Assembly: GCA_024180945.1 (NCBI GenBank) | Contig: JAKSGN010000023.1 | Coordinates: forward strand, 868,001-932,000 | Length of the DNA: 64,000 bases | Origin: Macrophomina tecta | Taxonomy: Eukaryota > Ascomycota > Dothideomycetes > Botryosphaeriales > Botryosphaeriaceae | Direction of reading: 5' to 3' | In this document: piece after piece, positions 10,615-21,389 of the stretch | Layout of the letters: every line of letters starts with the position of its first letter | How positions within the stretch are numbered: the stretch's first letter is position 1 | The notes under the pieces: model-generated | The model's database searches: none | Told to the model about the DNA's origin: nothing | What the model saw: only the letters and a program-made list of their open reading frames with translations | Program-made: the position numbers and the translations under genes

Positions 10615-10624
10615 TAAACTACGT

Positions 10625-10746
10625 TAATGATGATGATGATGATGATGATTCATACACCCCGTCGGCCTCAGCAGACCATAGGGACAAGGAACACTATTCT
10701 ACGCTAAGCTACATTGGGATCCCGATTCATTCGAATGGGTTGATAA
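10625..10746 (-). repeat. 5'-truncated LINE 3' end with 12-bp target-site duplication
   Basis: A (GAT)n tail is followed by about 100 bp that match the LINE 3' end at 11940-12035 (TACACCCCGTCGGCCTCAGC). It stops abruptly at 10734, followed by AATGGGTTGATA (10735-10746). The same 12 bp occur at 5325-5336, immediately left of the two-gene element. The LINE fragment was therefore inserted first, and the two-gene element later landed on the TA at the junction of the left duplication and the LINE tail. Confidence 0.8.
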
Positions 10747-11239
10747 TTCTTCTAGGCTCTTCTCTGCAGACTGCTTTTTCCTTTGGTTACGTGTCGAGCG
10801 CACAAATTGAGACGGCATTGCTTCGCTTGACATATTCTGAGCAAATATCATTTTTCTTCATCAGAAACACCTAACAATAATGGTCGTGATTTCGGATCAG
10901 GGGGGCTTTATCTTCATTAAGCTCTCTAGGCCGGAACACCTCCCTGATACTAATTCCAAACGGTCATGTCCTTTAACGGTGATTCTCTATTGGCTCATCA
11001 TCATCTTGGGTGGCACTATGGCTTACTTGTATAATAAGATTCCTTCTATGTTGTAGCTATCCTAGCTATAGGTTTTAGATGTGAGCTGAGTCTGCGCTAG
11101 GACTTGGCGCTCTTCTTGTGCTTTGGCTCAGGGTGGTCAACAAACATTTGCTTCATCTTTGCTTATTGGCTACTCTGATTGGTCGATAAGCAAAGACGAA
11201 GCAAGGCCAACTCTAAGCTGTTAAGAAACACTCGACTTC
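10747..11239. other. gene-free spacer with a 19-bp-arm hairpin
   Basis: No open frame worth calling. 11148-11166 and 11186-11204 form inverted arms of 19 bp with one mismatch around a 19-nt loop (TTGCTTCATCTTTGCTTAT against ATAAGCAAAGACGAAGCAA). This could be an old MITE core or a transcript hairpin; no flanking duplication seen. Confidence 0.5.
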
Positions 11240-11635
11240 TGCTAAGTTCACCTCTGTTCGGTAGAAAAAAACATCTGACGACCACTCCGCCATTTTCTTG
11301 AAAAAGAGATGGACACGTATAATATGCGCAAATGGCGCGCAGCAGGCCGGCCAGAGCTCACCGAAGAACACGCAGCCATTCGCCTTGCCTGGGCACTAGA
11401 GCATTTAGACTGGACCGAACAGCAATGGGCAAAATTCATCTGGTCAGATGAGTGCTCTGCGGAGCGAGGAGCCGGCAAAAAACGCGAGTGGTGTTTTCGC
11501 ACACATGGGCAGAAGTGGGAGCGCCCAATGATCTAAACATACGTTAAAGGCAAGGATGTATCTGTTATGGTTTGGGCCGCATTTTTAGGCAAGCGTGGAA
11601 GGTCTAAATTACACGTAATGGTACGTGTGTAACGA
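11240..11635 (+). pseudogene. Tc1/mariner (DDE_3) transposase fragment
   Basis: The frame from 11309 reads LTEEHAAIRLAWALEHLDWT then EQQWAKFIWSDECSAERGAG, with an in-frame stop at 11534-11536, then VKGKDVSVMVWAAFLG. This is the middle of a Tc1-type transposase around the first catalytic aspartate (WSDE). The catalytic second half and both ends are absent. The sequence changes at about 11635. It is a different family from the DD34E transposase at 7489-8566. Confidence 0.65.
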
Positions 11636-12291
11636 GCGGGCCTCTGCCTCTAAGGATCCAAACACCAAAGAGGGAGAAAACCTGTCGAGGGGTTTTCCTT
11701 GAGTGGGTACAAGAAGAGGGTGAGAACAAGTTAAACAAGTGATGAGACGGAGCACTGCGTGCAAGGCCGTGTTACTAGCAATGATGTAGATTGCTATTGA
11801 AGTTGACCACACAGGTCAAAGCTATCTAAGGAGTGCGGTTTATATACAAGTAGGAAGGTGTATACAATCTATGCGCTCATTGATCGAGGCGTGCTCAGTA
11901 ACTGAGCGTGATGGTGTAACTGAGCAGATGATGATGATGATAATGATGATTCGTACACCCCGTCGGCCTCAGCAGACCATAAGGACAAGGAGCTCTATTC
12001 TACGCTAAGCTACATTAAGATCCCGGTTCATTCGAAGCCCAGCACGCTGTATACAAAGAAACCATTCCTCCTTCCTGTTCAACAATCTGAAAATAGACGG
12101 ACAAAAGCACTAACAGATAAGGCTAAACAAAACGTGAGGAATAGAAGGAAGGAAATATGAAAGTAGAGCTATCCTCCATGCACCCCTCATACCATCCCCT
12201 TCGAGACCACTTCCCGAGCGCTGTCAGTCCCTGTAGCGGCGTGACGGCTGGCTGGAGAAGGAGTTAATTTGCCTTGAGAAGGACTGAGCTC

Positions 12292-15200
12292 TCAGTCTTT
12301 GGGTGTGATCAGTCTTCCAGTGGCTAGAGCAAATGCTGCCGTTGCTTTGACTGCGCGCATGTCTGCCCGCCACTTCTCCGGCGGCCCATCTGCATACCTA
12401 CCGTCGGGCTTTCTCGTGCCCGACCATCCGCCTAGCATAAACGCGAGATCACCGAATCTACTTCCTAGGTCGGTCAGTAATCTAGCGCGGAGGTCCATCC
12501 AGCGTGGACACTCTAAGAGGAAGTGCTTAACTGTTTCCTCTTTCCGCAGTCACACGCGGGTACCTCTGCTCATTTGATTTTGTACAATGGCTCTTTCAGG
12601 TTCGTTTTCGACGTCCTTAACTGCGCGATTACCGCTGCTTCTTTGCAGTTTAGCTGGTCGTAGAGCTTCTTAGTGTGGAAGTGCGCCAACGCGCGGTCAA
12701 GCTTGCGGGTCGACTCGCCGACCCTGGAAGCTTCGAGGGCTTTCCTCCACAGCCTCGAGGCGATTCCCTTACACCGGGCCATGGCTAATGAACTTAGTAG
12801 ATAGCCTAAAGGAGGGTCTTGGTTGCTCTTCGTGGCTTGTAGTGCCAGGCTATGCGCCCTCTCGTTCCCTGCGATCCCTTCGTGCGCCGGTACCCACCTA
12901 AACTCGACGGGAAGCCCCTTGTTGCATTTGATCCGGTCTAGTAAGTGGAGAATGCTTCTCATAATTTCCTGACGCGGCATTTGTCGCGGCCTGCGGAAGA
13001 GACGAAGGGCTATCTTGCTGCTGTTATAGATAGCGTGCGTTACCTTAGCTGCTTCAGCATATTCAGCCACCGTCGCGGTCGACCACGTGCCATGTATCAG
13101 CTCTACGGCTTGGTGGATTGCATGGAGCTCTGCAGAAAGGGTGTCTACTGCCTCAGACTTGTCGACTATAGACGAGTGAGTAACGATGGTCGTGCCCTTG
13201 CTGTCTATGCAAGAGATGCCGATACCAGCCTTGCCGTTTCTTTGCGCGCCACCCGTGAAGATGGCCACCTCTGACTGTGGCGGAGAGCTGGCTCGGAGCT
13301 TCGCTGCCTCTAGAGATTCGATCTGAACAACGGGCCTGCCGGCCCACGGCATTCTGACAAACGGGCGGATCGTTTCGAGGCGATCAACGCCGATTTCTCT
13401 AGCCATCAGCACTATTCGCTGCAGGGGGGACACAGACTTCTTATTGGCCGGGTCGATCGCGCGCTTTAGTTTCCAGAACGGGTGTTTCTGTGGTAGCGTG
13501 TGGCAGTTGACCCAAAATCTCAGTAGTTGCTGGTCGAGGCGGATCTTAACAGGTAGGATCGCCGCTTCGGCTTCGAGGATAAGCAGCGCTACCGTCCTAA
13601 ACGCTCCAGTAATAGCCCTTACCGCGATTCTTTGCACCGCTTCCAGCGATTTCATCAGCGGCGGTGTCATGGCTGGCGCCCATATTGGAGCCGCATAGTC
13701 GACCACCGGGGCTACTGTGGCCAAGAAGAGCTGGCGCATACTGCTCGGTCGAAGGCACTGTGGTCGCTTCAGCGCTAAGGCTGCCTGGATACCCCTCTTC
13801 GCAATCCTCCCCGCATGAGCCTTAAATCGGAGCTCTTAGTCGAAGATGACGCCTAGAATCTTTGCTTCTCTCTTTGGGTGTACATCTCTTCCCTTAATTA
13901 CTACCGGCTGACCGGACCGCCTCAGATCGTTCCGCGTGAAGTGAATGAGCGTCGTCTTCTCTGCTTCGAACGTCGCGCCGCTCGTCGCTTCCCACTCTTC
14001 GGCTCGAGCCACCACCGTTCTTTGGAGCTTCGCAACATCATCGCTTGCGGAAGGGCCGGTCACCCAGGCGCTGTAGTCATCAATAAACGCGATAGCTCCC
14101 TCGCTCCTATTAGTCACGGACTGGACTAAGCCAGCGTTGAAAAATAGGTATAGTATTCGTGAAAGGGGCGGAAGTCCTGCCTACGGTAGGTCCATGACTC
14201 CAGACGTCTTGCCATTCACCACCACAGAGGCACTCCTGCTGGAGCAGAATGCTTCCACCCATTTGACTAGCACTTCCGGAACCCTTCTTTGTCGCAGCCG
14301 CTGGAGGAGCACATCTCGGGCCACGCCGTTGTAGGCTCCTTTAACATCGAACGACAGGAGCGAGAGAACCTTGCCTTCCCGCCACGCGTCGTAGATGCGC
14401 TGCTGCAGGACCGTTAGTGCCTGCACCGTGGACCGTTGCTTTCTACCCCCGAAGTGGTTCTTAGGCAGCATAGAGCGTCCTTCCGCCAAAGCAGAGATCC
14501 TCTCTGCCACCACTGACTCCAGCGCTTTCCCCAGCGTCGACAACAGCAAGATTGGCCTGTATCCTTGCGGCACCTCCGCTGACTTTCCTGTCTTGCGCAG
14601 CGGAATGATCCTCGCAATTCTCCAGTGGCTAGGTAAGCGGCCCTGAAATAACGATTCGTTGAATAGCTGATAGATATACTTGCCCGCCACTGGCCAAAGC
14701 TCGCGCCACAAAATTGCGGGAATTCCGTCCGATCTAGGTACTTTGAACGGACTGGCCCGGAAAATGGCTTCCTTTACCTCGTCTATAGATAGTGGTGCGT
14801 GTTCGATCGGCTCCCCAAAGCTCTGGGCCGCCTCAACCCGAGCACTCTGCACTTCCAGGAGCTCCGGGAAGAAGTTCTTGATCAATATTTCTGAGATCTC
14901 CTCGCAAGACTCCACATAACCCTCCTGGTGTTGAAGACGCGCAAAATGTGCGAAGCCGCTGCTTCCTGAACCGGCCAGATATTTGGCCGCTTTCCAGATT
15001 TTGGTCGGTTCCACAAGAAAGTCTTTCCAGCACCTTCGCTTCTGACGCCTCATCGTGTCATGGAATCTCTTCGCCGCTTCCCTTGCCTGTGCTTCTAACC
15101 AGGTATCCGGCTGGCCCCACCTTCGCCGTCCTCTTGTTTGGTTTCTAATGAACGTAAACGACCTCCGCAGCTGACTGAGGTCCGCCGTCCACCACCTCTT

Positions 15201-16133
15201 CACGTATGGTGACGGTCTCGCTTTAGGGATGCAGCGCCGCAGTGCTGCCGAAACCGTTTCTAATAGATAGTTGGTGAAGCTTTCCGTGTCCTGGGCATCT
15301 GGAGGAGGCTCCTTAACATGTGTCTTTCTCATCTCGCTTCTGACGGCCTCCCAGTTGGCGCTGCGGAACGTGTATTGCGCTTCCAGTTCCTGGTAAGGCA
15401 CGTCAGTCTCAAATAGTTCTCGAAGATGATCATGTCCGTATGCCGTGCTAGTAGGGCTACAGTTGCTCATCTATTCCGTTAGCTGGGGCGACGCTAGGAT
15501 AAGATCGACTGTGGAATTGCGTCCGGCCGACTCGTACGTGACCGTGCCTCTAGGCAGCAGGCTCTGCAGGTGAGAGTCCTCCATAAAGTCGATTATCGGC
15601 GCGCCTTCTCCGCTGCGTGGTGAGCCGTACACAAGGTCACCTCCCCACAACTGGTCGTGTCTATTAAAATCACCGCAGATGAGGAGCTCTAGTACCCCAT
15701 TGGTTTGGCTTCCTACCTGTGTGATTGCCGTTCGAAGGTGCTCAAGCGCGCTGTTGAGTTCCGGGTCGTCCACGTTCTCCTTCTTGGCGACGTATACGGC
15801 TGCTACGAACACGATCCGGTCCCGTAGCGTAATAACTGCGGCTGTAATGTCGGCAGAGGGTACTGCTATCTGCCTGGCTTGCGTGTCTTTACGGATCCAC
15901 AACATTAAACGAACGGGATAGCGACTATGTCGCGACGTCGTCGGCAGTAGTTGCTTCCAGTATGAATGAATGACTGGTACTGCCATGGTCTCGCCGCCAG
16001 GCTCGCGAAAGCAGCTTGGCTCCGAGATGAAAATAACGCTGAAATCGCTGAGGTCTACGTCGTTTAGTAGGCTATACTGCGCTGTTCCGCTCTTTCCTAA
16101 GTTCGCGTAAATAACTTTTAGCTGTCTACTCAT
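12292..16133 (-). pseudogene. LINE ORF2: endonuclease, reverse transcriptase, RNase H
   Basis: ATG 16133 (MSRQLKVIYANLGKSG) overlaps the ORF1 stop in the string ATGAGTAG. One frame runs 1188 codons to 12570 with three in-frame stops: TAG at codon 221 (15471-15473), TAG at 651 (14181-14183) and TAA at 766 (13836-13838). A TGA (12570-12572) and a frameshift near 12540 precede a continuation to 12292. Domains in order: endonuclease (ELLICGDFNRHDQLWGG, STVDLILASPQ), reverse transcriptase (IPLRKTGKSAEVPQGYRPIL, FGGRKQRSTVQAL, catalytic AFIDDYSAWVTGPS), RNase H (VAIFTGGAQRNGKAG, VEFRWVPAHEGIAGNERAH) and a terminal CxC...H...C motif split by the frameshift. Family context fits glutamine at the stop codons, so CAG/CAA to TAG/TAA transitions are the likely cause. 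The first RNase H aspartate position reads FTGG instead of the usual FTDG. Confidence 0.85.
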
Positions 16134-17189
16134 TCCGATGGTGGAGCATTTCGCGCAAGAATTTGTCGTACTCCGGGCAGCCTCTACCGTCTCCTCTATG
16201 CGGACCACCGCAAGCGACGCACTTTACCGTCGTCGACGAGCAGCCGTCCTCCCTATGGCCAATGCCCGCGCAGTTTACGCATCTTTCTTCTCCCCTGCAG
16301 CGGAACTGCAGGTGGTCGTAGCTCTGGCACTTGAAGCAGCGCCTTGGCCGCGGACGGAGCTCAAACACGTTAGTATACGCCGCCTCTCCGCCTACATCGA
16401 TCACTCTCCTGGCGAGAAGTGCGTCCGCCTCGCTCTCCTTGGCGAGGTAAACCACCGCCGACCCGTAGAGACGGCCGTTCGGCTTGCTCAGCCAACGGAC
16501 CTGCGTTACTTCGACGTCGTTCTCAGCGCCAATCTTCTCGCTTGCATCGGTGCGCACAGTAGTGCGGTCATCGTTCAGAATGGCCAGCTTGTTGACATTG
16601 TCTACTTTGACCGGGTGCCACTGGCGACCCCGGATCCTCGCCCCACGGAAGGCCGTCTCCAGCCATCCGAGGTTCGACCTGACGAGCTCTTCGTCCTCTT
16701 CCGTCCTAAAGAAAGCGCGCACCTTGGCCGCGTCGTTCGGGTTCCTTGTGATTCCGTAACACTTTGACCTCCTTTGTAGCTTCCTGACTCTGCAGCGCCG
16801 TCTGCAGCCGCGCGCGGATATCCCCAGGACTCGCGTTACCGACGCTGGTGTTGGTGAGATCGAGCTCGATTGCCGGCGGCAGCGTTCGGGCCGTGGTGAC
16901 GGTAGAATGGTTTGAGCGCACTGGAACGGCGACGGCGGAGCTCCTCGGAGCACATTTGCGTACGTGGCGTTGATCTGGGACTGTGAGCTTAGATTCCTGC
17001 GCGTCGACTCCACCAGCGCCGCCATCTGCTTCTCCATCTTCCCCATATGTTCCTCCATCTTAGCCTGATTTTCCTCGAACATCTCGAGCACGCTGCGTAG
17101 GTGCTTAATTTCGTCCTCGTTCCTAGCCACCTGCTCCGCGAGCTCTTCGTTCCGCTCGGTAAGCCGGTCATCCTGCGTAATAATGACAT
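16126..17189 (-). pseudogene. LINE ORF1 gag-like protein, two compensating frameshifts
   Basis: RNA-binding nucleocapsid-like protein of the LINE. An N-terminal coiled coil (EEHMGKMEKQMAALVEST) precedes a middle region and three C-terminal zinc knuckles: CFKCQSYDHLQFRC, CVNCAGIGHREDGC and CVACGGPHRGDGRGC. The frame is nominally open from 17130, but between about 16920 and 16760 the family-like reading lies in another frame (ELDLTNTSVGNASPGDIRAR, LQTALQSQEATKEVKV). Two opposite frameshifts have therefore scrambled about 50 residues without closing the frame. It ends at TAG 16126-16128, overlapping ORF2. Confidence 0.75.
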
Positions 17190-17450
17190 TGAGCAGGCTA
17201 ATAACGTCGTCTAAGGTCGAATCGGTAGGTAGTTCTGGTGCGGTGGTCGGGCGAGCCCTTCGCTGCCCCGTTGGCTTGCCGGTGTGGAGGGCACGGTAGT
17301 CAGTTTGTCGAGCCTGGAGACGCGCAGCGCGTCGCGACGCGCCAACGGTCGCGTATCCGCCCCCATCATCTTCGTCCCCAGAAATTGTAAGGCTGATAAG
17401 CTCGAATCTGCGTGCGGTTTTCTCAACAGCAAGATCTCCTCTTCTATGGG

Positions 17451-18252
17451 CCAGTGTCAGCGGTGTCTCTCGTCCCGTATGGTCTGATCCCCCAAGGTGA
17501 GGAAGTTGATCTAAGGTCGAAATAGCAGCGAGAAGCGTTGCCCGTCTCGCACTCAGGTAGCCCGTACATAGTCACGTGATAGCCTGAAACGGCTTAGCGA
17601 ATGAACTATTTCCCTCGATGCTAATCACGTGATGGGGCGCCTTGACCCATTTCTCCGCACTGAATCGCCACTTCAACCGTCACATCTTCATCACCGCCCT
17701 TATCGCCCTCCTCCCTTTTTCCCTTTCGGTGCGCGTCAGCCATCTCTGCTGCCTATTAACAGTGCTACTTCATCTTTATAGTCCGTCCCTTTATCGCTGG
17801 TGCCTGTGCGCCGCGCGTGCTACTTATCGCAGCAACAGCACCTTGGAGTGTCCCCTTCTTGCCGCTTTGTCCTAGACTCGAGCTAAACTGGCCCGGCGAC
17901 GTGTTGATTGCTAGCGTGCTCTACTTCTGACGGCCTTGGCCTAGGAGAGAACATCTCCACACTTTTCGGCTACGTCGCTCGTGGACGCGCTCAATTGGCC
18001 TCACCGCAGTGTTGGTTCTAGCTCGACTAACGTGGCGATCCCGGCAAAAAGGAGGTCAGCTTATGTTCTCGCATTCTATCTATACTCTTCCCGGAGTGTT
18101 CAGAGTCAAGGCTGCTCTACAAAGCCTGGGCGGGTGGGCTGAGCTGCCATGCGGCGGGGCTTTTACTCATACAACCCTCCTATTTCCTTTTCTATGTTCG
18201 TGGGCTAATGCGTTACCCTAATAGAGAGCTTAGTTTTCCTTACTGAAACCCC
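17451..18252. other. spacer between LINE 5' side and the next gene
   Basis: Contains only short open frames with no family resemblance. CACGTGA-type E-box strings occur near 17574 and 17627. It may include LINE 5' UTR and the promoter of the 18253 gene; nothing more can be supported. Confidence 0.4.
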
Positions 18253-20070
18253 GTGTCTGGCAAAATGAGCGACGCACAAGTTGAGACTTTCGGGCTGGGA
18301 TCGGGCCTCAAACGTGTGATCAAAGAGCGGGTATTGGTGGCGTGGAGCGAGAATGGTCGAGACGATACGAGGTATTTTGGGTGCCTTTCTGAAGGTCATG
18401 ACCGCTCAAAGGACTGCACTGGCAGATTGAGCCTGGAGATACACCGCAGCGAGGAGCCACACCGCGCTTTGCTGGTCAACTTCCATCTCCCCGTCAAAAT
18501 TCCTGCATCGACATCCAGGCGCGCGAAGGACATGTACGTCGTCCTGCCTACTTCAAGCTTATCTATGGCCCTCGTCGGAGACACGTTGACGGATGCCACG
18601 CGCCAACATCTCCCCTGCAGTGACTCCGGCAAGACCTATCTCCGTATGGATCTGAAAATCGACGGCTCACATCCACCGTACACAATCATGCCCGAGGTGT
18701 TACGGTGTGCGGGGCAGATTGGTAGGCGCGTCAAAGGCACCCCCAGAAGACTGCTTATTTATCTGAAGTCACTGTCTATGGCCAAGAGTTGGAATATTTA
18801 CCTTGAGAATGGCCGCAAAGCCCAAGACCAAATTCAGAGGCTTTTCGAATTGCTCCGTAGTGGGACGTATGAGCCAAAAATCAGGCTTGATTGTATCTAT
18901 CCGAACGGTGTACGGGGCCAGATAAACAACTGGAACGACTACCCATTTTCTCAAACTGAACAGGGAACCTCCCTACGATACCTTCCGTCTAGCCCTCCCG
19001 CTTATGGTGCGATCTATGGAGACACAAGGCCCTATCACCCGCCATCCGATGAATCGGCGAAGTCTCCAGAGTCTGTCCTGATCTGGAAGACATCGCCTCC
19101 CGGGGTGAGCTCAGAGATGGTTCCTCGCAAGTCATCACCGGCTCCACCCGAGGCGACGGGGAAGCGCAAAAAAAATGAAGCAGATATCTCATCCGATGAG
19201 GAGGGTCCGGTCAATAAGCGCCCTGAGATGACTTATTCCTCTCTGGCGGCTCAGATTCCCACTGATACTGGCTTTGAACGAAAGTTGGAAATGGCACGGT
19301 CCTTGTCTCCAACTCAGGCAGACTCAGATGAGCATTTCTTGCTTGAAAATGTTGGAGCTGCTATAGCGAGCTCTATTAGCGATGTCGACCTAGTTGAGAT
19401 GCCGGCCCCAGCCTCACCCAAGGACAGTCCTTCGAGAGACCAGTCTCTGAGCTCGCAACATTCGATCGAGGCGAGGCAAGCGACCCCCGCGAACCGGTCA
19501 GCGGAACTTTCCACGAGGTCGATCCTTCAGTCACATTCGGTCTGCATTGCAGAATCTGCCGAATGGACCTTATATGTGGATATGGTCCAATTGCTGTATT
19601 ATGCCATGGGCCGTGATGTAAATGCTTATCACACCTATATGGACCACTTCCTTGAAATGAGCTATAGAGCGGAAGAACGGAATGCGCCAGGTTTCCATTC
19701 TGCTAAGCGCATCTGTTTACGCGACTTGAACAAACGCGCTGCTCGTGGTGATCTCCAGCCACCGTCAACTTCTGAAGAGATGGAAACTCAGGTATCAACA
19801 ATTCAAACCTGGATTGATGAGAAGATTTCTCGTGAAGCATACATCTACGTGGATCCTCAGTTTGACTGTATTGAAGGGGTACTTTTAAGGGCCGAGGAGC
19901 TAGGGCGCAGCAATGTGTTGGAGGAGTTTAGAATTCGCAAAGCGGAGTGTTTGGCGGCCGCTTTTTTCACAAGTAAGGGAGCTGACGGTGGCTATGCTCG
20001 GCGCGCTCCTGTCCTCTGCATGACTTGCATACGCCGGATCATCACGAATACGGTTCGTTCAGATAGATAG
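18253..20070 (+). CDS. unknown 605-aa protein, intact, intronless
   Basis: A single uninterrupted frame among decayed transposons. Start alternatives are ATG 18253 (MSGK) and ATG 18265 (MSDAQVETFGLG). Residues 1-230 look folded (LLVNFHLPVKIPASTSRRAK, RRLLIYLKSLSMAKSWNIYL, DQIQRLFELLRSGTYEPKIR). Residues 250-440 are low-complexity, rich in Ser and Pro, with a basic cluster GKRKKNEADISSDEEG that could be a nuclear signal. The last 150 residues are again helical (WTLYVDMVQLLYYAMGRDVN, IYVDPQFDCIEGVLLRAEEL). I recall no named domain. Integrity argues for function or recent arrival. No transmembrane segment or signal peptide seen. Confidence 0.7.
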   Translation: MSGKMSDAQVETFGLGSGLKRVIKERVLVAWSENGRDDTRYFGCLSEGHDRSKDCTGRLSLEIHRSEEPHRALLVNFHLPVKIPASTSRRAKDMYVVLPTSSLSMALVGDTLTDATRQHLPCSDSGKTYLRMDLKIDGSHPPYTIMPEVLRCAGQIGRRVKGTPRRLLIYLKSLSMAKSWNIYLENGRKAQDQIQRLFELLRSGTYEPKIRLDCIYPNGVRGQINNWNDYPFSQTEQGTSLRYLPSSPPAYGAIYGDTRPYHPPSDESAKSPESVLIWKTSPPGVSSEMVPRKSSPAPPEATGKRKKNEADISSDEEGPVNKRPEMTYSSLAAQIPTDTGFERKLEMARSLSPTQADSDEHFLLENVGAAIASSISDVDLVEMPAPASPKDSPSRDQSLSSQHSIEARQATPANRSAELSTRSILQSHSVCIAESAEWTLYVDMVQLLYYAMGRDVNAYHTYMDHFLEMSYRAEERNAPGFHSAKRICLRDLNKRAARGDLQPPSTSEEMETQVSTIQTWIDEKISREAYIYVDPQFDCIEGVLLRAEELGRSNVLEEFRIRKAECLAAAFFTSKGADGGYARRAPVLCMTCIRRIITNTVRSDR

Positions 20071-20154
20071 GTAATGCAGGATACTACCATTTGTCGAGTC
20101 ATCAACTCAACCACTCTTTATAGCCTTTGTCGCGCCCGACATGGCGCTGCTTTA

Positions 20155-21040
20155 GGGCCTGTTCGTTCGCCGTTTCAGAGGGGTCGTATTCACGGTGAAT
20201 ACATGGATTGAATGCAAGCCGTATTGATCGTTCGTTCGCGAGGCTCCGTTTTGTGAGGAAACGGTGTATTCGTTAGATGAAGAGTTTTCTAGCGCAGGGT
20301 AGCTGACCGGCCTACTTCGTATGTTACCGCCGATCATTAGACTTTTGAAAACGGGGCATCCGGCTGCAATTCGCCTCGTTTTCAGCGCTTGTATTCGCAC
20401 GTTGCACGCGAAACCGTCGTCGCAGTAACTCTTAAACGCCCCAACTACAGCACCGCGGTGTTGACCGTCCAGATCGATAGGTGACCATCTTCTTAATGGA
20501 GCCCCCCCAGCAGCTTGCCGTCCTCCTCCTGCTTATGGCGGCGCTTGAAGAGGCCTCCCATGATGTTGATAACGGCGCGCAAGCGCCTCGTATACGCCAG
20601 CCGTTGCACACGACTCCGCTGCGAGGCAAGGCTTGGGCAAGGCACCTACTAAGTGGACGATCAGCAAGGCTCCGGCATGTTGCACGAGTCGATTATCAAA
20701 CCTTCCAGGCGCTTCACAAGGAGCTCCTCTCGAGAGGCCTCAGCAACCATAGTATTAAGAGTGCTGAGAAGCTACTTATCTTCCTTGAGATTGTCGGCCA
20801 TGCGAAGTCCTTCCGCCTTCTGGCTGCGGAGTATAACAACTCGACTGACATGGTCCATATCCTCTTCCATGAAGTGTCGACTCTCCTCTGCCGCCTCCAC
20901 ATGGACGTTGTTACTCTGCCGCCTCATCGGTCGCCTGAGGCAGTCGCTGATAATTCAAAGTACGCGTACTTTCAAGACTGCATTGGAGCGCTGGATAGGA
21001 CGCATATACCTATTGCGCTTAATAGGTACTGTCAGTCAGC
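20155..21040 (+). pseudogene. PIF/Harbinger element: left end and truncated nuclease gene
   Basis: A terminal sequence GGGCCTGTTCGTTCGCCG follows TTA (20152-20154), the usual Harbinger target triplet, with subterminal GTTCGTTCGC repeats. The nuclease frame (about 20481 on) reads RLRHVARVDYQTFQALHKEL, YFQDCIGALDRTHIPIAL: the HARBI1/ALP1-type region with the first catalytic Asp (GALDRTHIP). It ends at about 21040, before the remaining catalytic residues, where CAGCGCAAGGTAGTC and CAAACAA-rich sequence begins, possibly the end of the adjoining hAT remnant. No right Harbinger end was found. Only the N-terminal half of the protein remains. Confidence 0.65.
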
Positions 21041-21389
21041 GCAAGGTAGTCAACAAACAAGCAAACAAGGGGACTCTTACTTGCTTTGTTTGGTAGGTGA
21101 GGGCCCCTCTGTTTGATTTGTTTGTTATTTGCCAAAAAAAAAACAAATATTTGGTTGTTTGGTTCCGAAAGGGGTAATCGGCATGGTGTTGAGAACTCTA
21201 CCTGGGAAGGGGTGGGATTACTATATAAAATTAGCAGAATATCCCCTCGTCTCCCAGGCGTTCTTCTGGCCTGCAGAGGCGCATGGGGAGGCGTGTGTGA
21301 GGCTAAGAAATGTATTGCTATCGCTGTCTCAAAAAGGAAAATCTCATGGTGTTGATGTAGTTACTCCGTCCTGGCTACTACAACCCTTA

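Larger units (their letters stand above)
5337..10624. mobile_element. two-gene DD34E Tc1/mariner-like element with about 150-bp TIRs, interrupted by a nested element
   Basis: The left end (ACGTAGTTTACTGG, after TA at 5335-5336) and the right end (AACTACGT at 10617-10624, before TA at 10625-10626) are the outer tips of long inverted repeats. 5337 to about 5490 matches the reverse complement of about 8630-8776 plus 10617-10624. The left copy has an extra 20-bp internal repeat of the TTTGCAAATCATTA motif. Inside are two convergent genes: an accessory protein (5561-7541, plus) and an intact IS630/Tc1-type transposase (8566-7489, minus), overlapping tail to tail by 53 bp. A Fot1-like element (8779-10614) inserted into the right TIR and split it. 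Without the nested insert the element is about 3.45 kb. TA duplication on both sides supports a complete insertion. Confidence 0.8.
11928..17450 (-). mobile_element. Tad-type LINE, near full length, nonsense-mutated
   Basis: On the minus strand: ORF1 (gag-like, zinc knuckles), ORF2 (AP endonuclease, reverse transcriptase, RNase H), a 3' UTR and a (GAT)n tail at 11928-11952. The 3' end shares about 95 bp with the truncated copy at 10625-10734. The 5' limit is not clear; coding-like sequence reaches about 17432. No target-site duplication was found. Several point stops and frameshifts make it inactive as written. Confidence 0.8.

Noticed and set aside
11628..11926. Solo LTR starting TGTAACGAGCGGG
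   Set aside because: The ends do not form an inverted repeat and no 5-bp duplication could be found.
16138..16767. 209-codon plus-strand frame
   Set aside because: Antisense of LINE ORF1, whose zinc knuckles establish the minus strand as coding.
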